Below are positions 56,825 through 64,000 of a stretch of DNA of 64,000 nucleotides, piece by piece; the first letter of the stretch is position 1, and each line of letters starts with the position of its first letter. The notes beneath the pieces are model-generated. The model was given only the letters and a program-made list of their open reading frames with translations, was not told the DNA's origin and did not search any database. The stretch is from the NCBI GenBank assembly GCA_028822845.1, contig JAPKCS010000006.1:1-64000 (forward strand), in the 5' to 3' direction. The position numbers and the translations under genes are program-made. This DNA comes from Candidatus Poseidoniaceae archaeon. GTDB taxonomy: Archaea; Thermoplasmatota; Poseidoniia; Poseidoniales; Poseidoniaceae.

Positions 56825-58158
56825 CAAACCCCACCTCCAAGATGGTCATCGACGATGTCTCTAAACCGTCCGAAAAGGGGTGCTGCATCATGTGGACCCG
56901 GGCAAGCCTCAGGATGGAATTGGACGGTAAACGAGGGTTGACCAACAAGATCGAGACCCTCGACGGTCCGATCATTGGCGTTGACATAACGGACACGTAC
57001 CTCTGCTCCATGCATGTTTTCACCAGGAGGCGAACAGGCGCCGCTTGGATGTGCGGCAAGCATACCGGCATCTGGGTCTGCGACTGCAAACCCATGGTTT
57101 TGACTGGTGATGGAAACTGAACCAGTGATGAGATCAACAACTGGTTGATTGGCACCTCGATGTCCATACCGCATCTTGTAGGTTTGCAAACCGGAAGCGA
57201 GCCCCATCAATTGATGCCCGAGGCAGATGCCCATCACGGGCATGTTGGCACGAACTGCGGCCGCAAGTGTCTCACGGGCGATGGCTGCTTTCCCCGGGTG
57301 AGCGGGGTCCCCAGGGCCGTTGGAACAAAACAATGCATCGATGTCATACTCTTGGCTTAGAACTGAAAACGATGTGTTTGGCGGGCACCAAACGACTTCG
57401 AAATGACGGCAGAGGTTCCTTAGAATGTTGTACTTGATGCCACAATCCAAGGCCCCGAGGCGGGGGAGTGGGCGGTCGAGGTCATCAAGCGCACCTGGAT
57501 TCAAGAGAACAGGTTCGTCGATGGAGACCTCGTCCACTAAATCTTCTAAATCGGGAGATGTGAGGCTCTGCAGCCGTGTTTTGAGAAGCTGCTCGTCTTC
57601 TTCTGGCCCAAAGACGCAAAGGACGGTCCCTAATTCTCGGACCCTGCGGGTGATGGCCCGGGTATCGATGTTCTCAATCCCTGGAACACCGTGGGATCGT
57701 AGCAATTCTCCAACCGTCCCAATGGAGTAGCGGTGATCAGGTTGAGTCATAGCGTGACGCACAACGACACCACGTGGCCAAACAGATCCTGATTCGGATG
57801 CTCCTTGGTGGACCCCGTAATTTCCGATCAAAGGGTAGGTGAAGGTGAGAACTTGTCCGGCAAAGGAGGGATCGGTAAGGGATTCCTGATATCCCATCAT
57901 ACCGGTGGTGAACACCAATTCGCCTTCGCCATGGGTTTTGGCACCAAACAGCGTCCCCGTGTAGCGGCCGCCGTCGGCTGTGAGAAGCACACCTGGACCT
58001 TGAGCACCATCGGGTAATTCTTGGCCATTCACGAGCCCATCTGCCGCATCAAAGAAGGAGGGTGGGTGAGCGACACCTCGACGGTTTGCCCCCGGAGAAA
58101 AGGAGCCGGAACCAAAATTGAATTCCGTCATCAGTTTTGGTCGAAAACGAACACCCAT
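56824..58158 (-). CDS. carA: carbamoyl-phosphate synthase small subunit (glutaminase)
   Basis: 444 residues from ATG 58158; ATG 58131 would give 435. The N-terminal CPSase-small domain begins near residue 55 (GVLLTADGGRYTGTLFGA), so about 50 residues precede the usual start, mostly Gly, Ser and Pro. The glutamine amidotransferase domain carries the nucleophile in MGICLGHQ and the His-x-Glu of FHPEACPGPHD. Hydrolyses glutamine and channels ammonia to CarB. Confidence 0.96.
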   Translation of the reverse strand: MGVRFRPKLMTEFNFGSGSFSPGANRRGVAHPPSFFDAADGLVNGQELPDGAQGPGVLLTADGGRYTGTLFGAKTHGEGELVFTTGMMGYQESLTDPSFAGQVLTFTYPLIGNYGVHQGASESGSVWPRGVVVRHAMTQPDHRYSIGTVGELLRSHGVPGIENIDTRAITRRVRELGTVLCVFGPEEDEQLLKTRLQSLTSPDLEDLVDEVSIDEPVLLNPGALDDLDRPLPRLGALDCGIKYNILRNLCRHFEVVWCPPNTSFSVLSQEYDIDALFCSNGPGDPAHPGKAAIARETLAAAVRANMPVMGICLGHQLMGLASGLQTYKMRYGHRGANQPVVDLITGSVSITSQNHGFAVADPDAGMLAAHPSGACSPPGENMHGAEVRVRYVNANDRTVEGLDLVGQPSFTVQFHPEACPGPHDAAPLFGRFRDIVDDHLGGGV

Positions 58159-58210
58159 AATGATTGGGTTTGAAACCGAAGGGACACCTCAGGTAAATTT
58201 GGCCTCTTAC

Positions 58211-58227
58211 ACCCCCTGAAAAGGGGT
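58211..58227. repeat. hairpin in the carA upstream region
   Basis: ACCCC, 7-nt loop CTGAAAA, GGGGT, between trm56 and carA. With the dyad at 58232-58251 it could end the trm56 transcript or regulate carA; the function is unproven. Confidence 0.35.
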
Positions 58228-58231
58228 TGCT

Positions 58232-58251
58232 GCAGTCAAGTAAGCGACTGC
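58232..58251. repeat. inverted repeat after the trm56 stop
   Basis: GCAGTC, 8-nt loop, GACTGC, immediately following the trm56 stop codon on the minus strand: a perfect 6-bp dyad that could end its transcript. Confidence 0.4.
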
Positions 58252-58818
58252 CTACTCCTCTTCCCGTTCCAAATCACGAACTCGCTTGCCGTTGGCCGTC
58301 GGCTGGATGATTAATCGCGCATCATCGAAGGAGCGTTCGCTCCCAGATTCTCCGTGCCAGGCGTCCAAAAAGAGAGCAAGTGCTGCAACTTCAGAATGGG
58401 GCTGATTGCCGACTGCCAAATTGTATTGGCTGTACTTGTACACATCCCCTGGCACCTTCGCTCCACCAACGATCACAACCAGTGGACGGTCCCTTCGAAT
58501 ACGTGGGATAGCTTGTCGGAACGGTTCACCGTACATGGTGAGGTGAACTGCGACTCCGGGCTCTCCATCACCTGCATCTTCTTCGACGAAACGACGAAGC
58601 CAGCCCATGGGTGCTTTGACGTGTTCGCAGGACATTCCAGAGCCAAACCGATCAGCAACCGATTCAAGGTTCTCGAACATTTTTTTATCTTCATCCCCTG
58701 CAAGAAGGAAACGATTTGCTCCCAATGCACGACTCACAAGCGCAAGGTGAGTGGTGATCCGGGGGTCACGCCCAAGACGGTAACCAAGGCGTAGAACATC
58801 CAATCGCTCTCCTGCCAT
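58252..58818 (-). CDS. trm56: tRNA (cytidine-56-2'-O)-methyltransferase
   Basis: 188 residues of the SPOUT class. Methylates C56 in the T loop of archaeal tRNAs without a guide RNA. The opening LDVLRLGYRLGRDPRITTHLALVSRALGA is close to the family start. VVIVGGAKVPGDVYKYSQYNLAVGNQPHSEVAALALFLD contains the knotted AdoMet site (described in short pieces: GGAKVP, NLAVGNQPHSEV). This enzyme is specific to archaea, which supports the taxonomic inference. Confidence 0.93.
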   Translation of the reverse strand: MAGERLDVLRLGYRLGRDPRITTHLALVSRALGANRFLLAGDEDKKMFENLESVADRFGSGMSCEHVKAPMGWLRRFVEEDAGDGEPGVAVHLTMYGEPFRQAIPRIRRDRPLVVIVGGAKVPGDVYKYSQYNLAVGNQPHSEVAALALFLDAWHGESGSERSFDDARLIIQPTANGKRVRDLEREEE

Positions 58819-58859
58819 GCTTGAGCCACCCGTTCATGATTCAAGAAAGCGACCCGTCG

Positions 58860-59498
58860 TTATTCGACAACTGGGCTGTCATTGATGCTGATTGCCTCAC
58901 CGTGTTCGATGATGTTGATGCCTTCTGATTCGCAAAAGGTTTTGAGCCAGAACAAGAGGTAGGCTTCAACCAAGAATGTGGAGCAGAGTGTCACTCCCGA
59001 AAAGAGAATCATTAGGCGACCGGTTCTCCAAAGGCCCGTTGATTGGGCAAGTTCGTTGGTGAAAAAGCCGTAGACGAGAGGCTCGAAGATGAAGAAGACA
59101 CAAACGATGATCATGGCACCTGAAATCAGGGAAGGCAGCAACTGACCTTTCTCTCGGCTCAAGGATTTGAAGGCAGAAGAAAGCAAGCCAAAAGCGCCAA
59201 CCGTAATGGCGACATGGGAAAAGTTGAGAGCGAATAAGAAGGACGGTGCGAGGGCGATGTTATCGTTCCCCTCTGTGATCAGCACCCACCAGAATAAGAT
59301 CAAACCAGCAATCAGAATGCCTCCAATGTAGGCTTTCTTGTTGATTAAATCAAAGATTTCCTGTTGACCATTCTTGATCCCAAAACGGTGGGTAATGCGG
59401 GTGGCCAAATCCGCTCTTCGTTCATCTTCTGCGCCTCTGAGAGCAGAGCGAGGTTCGCTATGAGAACCCAAGGATTCAACCGTAGGCTCCTGCGACAT
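58860..59498 (-). CDS. membrane protein with four predicted helices, unknown
   Basis: Not recognised. 212 residues. A hydrophilic N-terminus of about 55 residues, then four or five hydrophobic helices (about 58-75, 85-107, 120-140, 155-180) and a short acidic tail. No transporter motif. ATG at 59498. An A/T-rich 51-bp gap to the divergent folP may hold overlapping promoters (TTATCAAT near 59520). Confidence 0.6.
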   Translation of the reverse strand: MSQEPTVESLGSHSEPRSALRGAEDERRADLATRITHRFGIKNGQQEIFDLINKKAYIGGILIAGLILFWWVLITEGNDNIALAPSFLFALNFSHVAITVGAFGLLSSAFKSLSREKGQLLPSLISGAMIIVCVFFIFEPLVYGFFTNELAQSTGLWRTGRLMILFSGVTLCSTFLVEAYLLFWLKTFCESEGINIIEHGEAISINDSPVVE

Positions 59499-59549
59499 AG
59501 AAAGGCTTCACAGTCACAACTTATCAATTCTGCCACCCTCGCATCAATC

Positions 59550-60416
59550 ATGGAGGGCACCTTCGGACCTAATTCAGAACGCCGAAAGCAGATTGCTTTG
59601 GCTTTGCAGCGCCAAGAAGGCGCCAGTTGCCATCTGATGGGCGTGCTCAACGTAACGCCAGACTCCTTCCATGAAGCAAGCCGTGCTTCAAGTCCAGAAG
59701 ACGCGATTGAAACAGGCCTTGCAATGTGGCGAGCAGGAGCAACATGGTTGGACGTTGGCGGTGAATCAACCCGGCCTGGTGCTGACGCCGTCAGTGCCAC
59801 CGAAGAAGAGCATCGTGTGGTCCCTGTCATCAAGGGGTTGCGAAAAGCGAATCTGGACGGATTTATTTCGATTGATACCCGTCGACCAAGCGTAGCAAAA
59901 GCAGCGCTCAAGGCTGGCGCTGATTTGATCAATGATGTCTCAGGACTTCGGGACCCTGCAATGCTTTCACTCGTTCTTGAATCAAAATGTGGCGTCTGCA
60001 TCATGCACATGCAGGGCACACCAGGCACCATGCAAGCCAAACCAAGTTACACCCACTGCGCTGAAGAGGTCAGTGAACAGTTGCTCGAAACCGCTCGTGC
60101 ACTTACAGCAGCAGGCCACCCTCCGAATTTGATTGCCCTCGACCCTGGCATTGGTTTTGGCAAAACATTACCACATAACATCGAACTCTTGCAACAACAC
60201 CACCTCTTCCGAGGCATCGAAGGCTATGCGTTGTTATGGGGCGTATCACGAAAATCGATGATTGGATTGCTGACCAACCGCAGTGAGCCAAGTCAACGCC
60301 TGGCGGGAACACTCGGTGCAGCGGCAGTTGCGCATTATGAGGGAATTGACATTCTCCGAGTTCATGATGTCGATGAACATGCTGACTTGCTCAAAGTCAT
60401 GGATGCCCTTGCTTAA
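59550..60416 (+). CDS. folP: dihydropteroate synthase
   Basis: 288 residues from ATG 59550; earlier frames would overlap the divergent gene. A TIM barrel with NVTPDSF, GGESTRPGA, SIDTRR, INDVSGL, CIMHMQGTPGTMQ, ALDPGIGFGKT and GVSRKSMIG, the full set of pterin, Mg and pABA-site loops. Joins a pterin diphosphate to p-aminobenzoate. In archaea, folate-type FolP is sporadic (methanopterin users have different enzymes), so its presence with FolB supports tetrahydrofolate use. TATA-like sequence about 27 nt upstream of the ATG. Confidence 0.93.
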   Translation: MEGTFGPNSERRKQIALALQRQEGASCHLMGVLNVTPDSFHEASRASSPEDAIETGLAMWRAGATWLDVGGESTRPGADAVSATEEEHRVVPVIKGLRKANLDGFISIDTRRPSVAKAALKAGADLINDVSGLRDPAMLSLVLESKCGVCIMHMQGTPGTMQAKPSYTHCAEEVSEQLLETARALTAAGHPPNLIALDPGIGFGKTLPHNIELLQQHHLFRGIEGYALLWGVSRKSMIGLLTNRSEPSQRLAGTLGAAAVAHYEGIDILRVHDVDEHADLLKVMDALA

Positions 60417-61582
60417 GACCCAAGGCCGCCAAGAAGTCCTGCCGCAGCAACCCAAGCCCCAGCCATGCTGCCAAGGTTGGATAATGCTGTCACCATCAGG
60501 ACCCGACCAGCTTTGTTGGACCAGAACATACCCAAACTGTCCATCTTGAGGAAGTTCTGAAGATCCTCTGCTGTTGGTTCTCGAAGTTTCAACTGCACAT
60601 AGCCTGCAAACCACCCTGCTGCGAGGGTCGGGTTGAGCGAGGTGATTGGAGAGGCACATGCCGCGGTCAGTATGGCCAGTGGGTGGCCACGAGCCAATAA
60701 GCAACCTAAAGCGGCGAAAACGGCGTTGGCAGCCGTCCAAACGGTGAACAATTCAACCAGATCGACCGTGTCACCTTGCGAGACAAAGTAAGCGACAAGG
60801 GCCATCATGAACAGTGGAATCATCCAAGGAATCGAGCGTGAAAAACGACCTCTGACCGGTAGAAACTCGAGTTCTTTCAGTGCTTCTTCATCAGGTTGGG
60901 TGGATTGATTCAGATGAGCTTCAATGCCTCGAAGGTGACCTGCGCCAACAACAGCGAGGATGCGCTTATCGCTGCTGGATTCTAATGCTGCGATTTTACC
61001 GGCAAGATAGGCATCTCGCTCGTCGATTAAAACCGAACCTGCACCAGGTGAGAACGTGCGTAACTCTTCCATCAGGGAAGAGAGCAAATCCTGATCTTCA
61101 AGCAATTGAGACACTTCAGGTGCATCTTCGGAGTCTTCCTCACCGAGAAGGGACCACATGATTTTGCCTTTTTCAAGGAACTTCATTCGTTTCCAAGCCC
61201 TACGCAAAGTGGTTTGAATGTCCCGATCGATCAAAGCAACCTCGAGGTTGGCTTCTTCGGCCAATTGGACAGCAGCTAACAGTTCTGCACCGGGTTGTTC
61301 ACCTTCATCCAGACCCATTTTTCGCTGTTCAGCAGCAAGAAGGGATTGCAACATCACAAGGGGAGCCTTGCCTTCTTTGACCACTTTGAGCAAGCCTTCC
61401 TTGTCGAGACGGCGGTTGGAAGTGAGGGCGCCGTGACGTGAAGCGCACAATTCCACAGCCACAATATCGGGTTTGAAAGCCTCGATCTGAGCCTTGACGG
61501 CAGCAACACTGGAACTCGAAACGTGAGCGGTGCCAAGAACGCGCAAGCGCTCTGAGCGGTCGTATATTGGAGCATCACTCAT
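60413..61582 (-). CDS. TraB/PrgY-family membrane protein
   Basis: 389 residues from ATG 61582. The N-terminal TraB domain has GTAHVSSSSV (17-26) and the conserved Glu in VAVELC (44), with GAGHLRGIE near 210, patterns shared with the TIKI/ChaN-like fold. Several transmembrane helices fill the last 130 residues. Related bacterial plasmid proteins affect pheromone signalling, and eukaryotic Tiki proteins are metalloproteases; the archaeal role is unknown. It overlaps the upstream DHH gene by 8 nt, suggesting coupled expression, and ends 4 nt into folP. Confidence 0.85.
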   Translation of the reverse strand: MSDAPIYDRSERLRVLGTAHVSSSSVAAVKAQIEAFKPDIVAVELCASRHGALTSNRRLDKEGLLKVVKEGKAPLVMLQSLLAAEQRKMGLDEGEQPGAELLAAVQLAEEANLEVALIDRDIQTTLRRAWKRMKFLEKGKIMWSLLGEEDSEDAPEVSQLLEDQDLLSSLMEELRTFSPGAGSVLIDERDAYLAGKIAALESSSDKRILAVVGAGHLRGIEAHLNQSTQPDEEALKELEFLPVRGRFSRSIPWMIPLFMMALVAYFVSQGDTVDLVELFTVWTAANAVFAALGCLLARGHPLAILTAACASPITSLNPTLAAGWFAGYVQLKLREPTAEDLQNFLKMDSLGMFWSNKAGRVLMVTALSNLGSMAGAWVAAAGLLGGLGS

Positions 61583-62981
61583 CGGAGGACTCCTCCGTTG
61601 CGAACAAATCTTTGAGGGCGATGGACATAGCAGCGAGGGCTTCGGATGAAGCCTGTTCGGGATCATCCGGGACTGCGTCCAACAACGATTCAAAGAGAAT
61701 TTGACCCCCTGCAAGCGCTTTATGACCACCCGATTGGCCATTGCCCCAACGTTCTGAAAAGACCTTTCCAAGGTGCAGTTGTTCATCAGTGGTGCGCGCT
61801 GATAAGATCACTTTACCTCTGCGGGTTCCAAACACCACCACAGAATTGACACCCTCGGTCGGCAAAAGGAAATCAGCAATTTGAGCAAGCGCATCCCGAT
61901 TCGGCAAGGTCGCTAATGGAGCGAGGAGCGTTGTTCCAATTTGTTGACGAGCGTTCAGGGCTTCAGAAAAAGCTTCAAGTGTAGCCATGGACCGTGGTGG
62001 CTCTTCTATAGAGCGCATCATGTCGGAATCGACCCACGCATTAAGCCACGAAAGTGCACGGATGTCAACTGGATTGAATTGTCGAGTGAACCCAAGAGTG
62101 TCGGTACGAATCCCAAAGGCCAGACCCGTGGCGATGCGAGGTGTCATCTCGAAATCAAGTTGCATCAAGAGGCTTGCAACAAGTGAAGATGTGGCGGAAA
62201 ACTCTGGGTGCACCATCGCTAAATCTGCAGCAACGCCTTCTGAAGCATGGTGATCGATGACAATGTGAGGCACACAATCGTCCGGCAAGATGTTGTTTGC
62301 ACCTGGGCGGTGGAAATCAACCGTTACGACCACAGCAGCGTCAGTGAGCACATCGTTCACCTCCCAATCGAGAATCAAACGTCGAGCTGGAATTTCTAAA
62401 ACACTGACCATGGCTCGGTTTTGTTGGTGTTCGACAAGCCCTCCATAGAGCAACTTAGGTGTAAGACCCATCGATTTAACGAGTTCAAACATGGCCAAAC
62501 CAGCACCAAGAGCATCTGGATCAGGATTGTCGTGACAAAAGATTGCAACAACTGAACCGGCAGGAACTGAGGAAAGGTAGTGATGGAGCACCGAGGCTCC
62601 ATCCTTTCGCTCCCAAGAACGAATGCGATCTTGCATGGCTGTGAAAGAAACATCGTCAACGCTGATCAAATCAACACCGTCGCCTTCCAGCGGCAAGGTC
62701 GTTAGGATTGGTACGTCACCCCAATGGTTTCGTATCGCCTCGATGGGCGCCTCTCCTAAGAGAGCGTTTGGATCGATCAACAAAATTGCAGTCGGTTTTC
62801 GTGCATCAAGTGGAAGGGAGGAGAGCATCATGGGTTCAGGCAGCGCGATAATGTCACATTGTTCAATCGGTTCGGTATCTGGAAGAGTTTCAGCCAAGCC
62901 GATGAGGACACAGCGTTGGCGTTGAGCACACCAACGGCTGAGACGAACAGCGAGAGGATTTGAACCAAAAACCAGAAACAT
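61575..62981 (-). CDS. DHH-family phosphoesterase with N-terminal TrkA-like domain
   Basis: 468 residues. An N-terminal Rossmann-like domain (1-115, start FLVFGSNPLAVRLSRW) is followed by the DHH domain with HDNPDPDALGAG (150-161), Asp222 in VTVDFH and the DHH motif at 243-245. A DHHA1 domain ends near GGHKALAGGQI. DHH proteins hydrolyse short oligoribonucleotides or cyclic dinucleotides with Mn. The Rossmann-DHH fusion resembles archaeal proteins suggested to degrade signalling nucleotides; the substrate is not fixed. First gene of a two-gene unit with TraB. Confidence 0.87.
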   Translation of the reverse strand: MFLVFGSNPLAVRLSRWCAQRQRCVLIGLAETLPDTEPIEQCDIIALPEPMMLSSLPLDARKPTAILLIDPNALLGEAPIEAIRNHWGDVPILTTLPLEGDGVDLISVDDVSFTAMQDRIRSWERKDGASVLHHYLSSVPAGSVVAIFCHDNPDPDALGAGLAMFELVKSMGLTPKLLYGGLVEHQQNRAMVSVLEIPARRLILDWEVNDVLTDAAVVVTVDFHRPGANNILPDDCVPHIVIDHHASEGVAADLAMVHPEFSATSSLVASLLMQLDFEMTPRIATGLAFGIRTDTLGFTRQFNPVDIRALSWLNAWVDSDMMRSIEEPPRSMATLEAFSEALNARQQIGTTLLAPLATLPNRDALAQIADFLLPTEGVNSVVVFGTRRGKVILSARTTDEQLHLGKVFSERWGNGQSGGHKALAGGQILFESLLDAVPDDPEQASSEALAAMSIALKDLFATEESSDE

Positions 62982-63020
62982 CGGCCCACCAGATTATTGA
63001 ATTGTTGTTCGGGATTGAAA

Positions 63021-63593
63021 TCAAAATGTGATCACATAGTTCTCATGCATTGCATCAGGTACATCGATGAGCAATCGTGTCTTACATCCTTTGATTCCAG
63101 CCACAATGTTTGTTGGGATCATTTGAATGGCCTTGTTGTATGAAGTTGCAACAGAGTTGTAAAATTCACGGCGTTCACCCAATCCTTGCTCAAGAACGAC
63201 TAATCTTTGACTTAGGTCAAGAAACATACGATCTGCTTTTACCTCAGGATAGGCTTCAGAGAGTGCATTGAAACTTGGCGTCAACTGAGCCAACGCCCCT
63301 TGTGCTTGATTCAATTGTCCGATGTTTTGAGCCAATAAGGCACCCGATGCTGCCTGACGAGCAACAAAGAGTTGTTCGAAGAACTGGAGTTCGTGAGCAG
63401 CATAACCCTTTACGATGTTATGCAGGCTTGGGAGCATTTCGTACTTTTTTTGGACCTCACTTTCATAATCTGCCCATGCATCAAGAACATTTAATTCCAA
63501 ACTGACCAAACGGTTCCAAGAACTCCAGAGAAAAAGCATCCCCAGTGTGCCCACGAGGAGCCCGAAGAAACCAACGAACAACAGGACAACCAT
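63021..63593 (-). CDS. LemA-family protein
   Basis: 190 residues from ATG 63593 (TTG 63614 would add seven). One N-terminal transmembrane helix, then a long alpha-helical domain including NRLVSLELNVLDAWADYESEV, the LemA hallmark of a helical bundle with conserved Asn, Leu and Trp, and YNSVATSYNKAIQMIP near the end. Function unknown; LemA proteins are often membrane-attached near proteases or stress genes. Divergent from the TauE gene across 98 bp. Confidence 0.85.
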   Translation of the reverse strand: MVVLLFVGFFGLLVGTLGMLFLWSSWNRLVSLELNVLDAWADYESEVQKKYEMLPSLHNIVKGYAAHELQFFEQLFVARQAASGALLAQNIGQLNQAQGALAQLTPSFNALSEAYPEVKADRMFLDLSQRLVVLEQGLGERREFYNSVATSYNKAIQMIPTNIVAGIKGCKTRLLIDVPDAMHENYVITF

Positions 63594-63691
63594 GGCCTTA
63601 GGAGGGCCCCCCAACCTATCAATTCTGCGGTTGAAGGTCGCCTAGACAACATCATCAAGCATGCGGCTATGGCGGGCATAGGTGCGCCAGA

Positions 63692-64000
63692 ATGTCGATT
63701 GAAGTCATGCTCATAATCGGCCTCGGTGTGTTCCTGATTGCATTTGCATTTGCCCCACTGGGCATGGGCGGCGGAATGCTCTTTGTCCCGATTTTGCATT
63801 ACGGAGCCGGATGGGCCATTGATGGGCGAATCATTGCCGTATCACTCACACTCACAGCTGTTGTCAGTTATGGCAGCGGACTTGCTCACCGACGGAAAGG
63901 ATTTGTCGACGATGCAGTTGTTAAAACTGGCTTGGTTGGTGCCATACCTGGAGCTCTCATCGGTGTCATGATCGTCACACTGCTTGGTTCTCATTTGGAC
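63692..64000 (+). CDS. TauE/SafE-family permease, partial (cut by window end)
   Basis: 103 residues seen, open at the right edge. Three hydrophobic helices. APLGMGGGMLFVPIL near the start and GAIPGALIGVMIVT later are typical of the TauE/SafE (DUF81) transporters that move sulfonates, sulfite or other anions. Substrate cannot be judged from the fragment. ATG at 63692; no Shine-Dalgarno seen. Confidence 0.82.
   Translation, partial: MSIEVMLIIGLGVFLIAFAFAPLGMGGGMLFVPILHYGAGWAIDGRIIAVSLTLTAVVSYGSGLAHRRKGFVDDAVVKTGLVGAIPGALIGVMIVTLLGSHLD

Overview
The window (about 50% GC, densely coded, mostly short gaps) looks like a marine Group II euryarchaeon (Candidatus Poseidoniales / MGII) or a close relative. 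This is an inference from gene content. Archaeal translation genes (aRF1 with NIKS and GGQ motifs, aIF2-beta, class I LysRS, Trm56, archaeal UMP kinase, GfcR) sit beside bacterial- or eukaryote-like metabolic genes (branched-chain 2-oxoacid dehydrogenase, lipoate synthesis, class Ia ribonucleotide reductase, folate-type enzymes, RsuA-type pseudouridine synthase). There are also very large calcium-repeat surface proteins and several secreted or anchored hydrolases. The picture is an aerobic, protein- and organic-matter-degrading heterotroph.

Layout. 1-5.8 kb: NADP-type glutamate dehydrogenase, small unknowns, a ribbon-helix-helix regulator, a hairpin-rich non-genic stretch (2854-3113) and an XPD/DinG-like Fe-S helicase. 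5.8-17.8 kb: two surface proteins on the minus strand, one of about 2974 aa (calcium repeats, transglutaminase-like fold, Ig-like repeats, DUF4129-like tail) and one of about 976 aa. 17.9-25.4 kb: tRNA-Leu(UAA), a pteridine-reductase-like SDR, lipoyl synthase and a complete E1alpha-E1beta-E2-E3 operon that ends with a small Gln-rich membrane protein. 25.4-29.5 kb: class Ia RNR (nrdB, nrdA) and CutA. 29.6-41.5 kb: a broken small ORF, a GDSL hydrolase with calcium repeats, pseudouridine synthase, dUTPase, a multi-pass membrane protein, a purple-acid-phosphatase-like enzyme, LipB, UbiX, a SAP-TM-M28 peptidase, a parvulin, FolB and small Cys-rich proteins. 41.5-53.5 kb: an information-processing block (UMP kinase, aRF1, ArgRS, Nog1-like GTPase, PCD, thioredoxin-like ferredoxin, sialidase-like lipoprotein, aIF2-beta, GfcR, LysRS, zinc-ribbon protein). 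53.5-64 kb: carAB, Trm56, dihydropteroate synthase, TraB-DHH pair, LemA and a TauE/SafE transporter cut by the window end.

How the genes connect. LipB and LipA would supply the lipoyl group for E2 of the 2-oxoacid dehydrogenase. That complex and glutamate dehydrogenase both fit amino-acid catabolism fed by the extracellular hydrolases. RNR, dUTPase, UMP kinase and CarAB cover nucleotide supply. The SDR, FolB, PCD and FolP form a scattered pterin/folate set.

Expression signals. Several first genes have a TATA-like element about 25 nt before the start codon, which suggests leaderless transcripts. Genes inside operons tend to have GGAGG or GAGGTGA Shine-Dalgarno sequences.

I saw no CRISPR array, insertion sequence, prophage or recognisable defence island. 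The items most worth a second look are the hairpin string at 2854-3113, the transglutaminase-like domain lacking its catalytic His, the ORF interrupted by one TGA at 29684, and the SAP-TM-M28 fusion.
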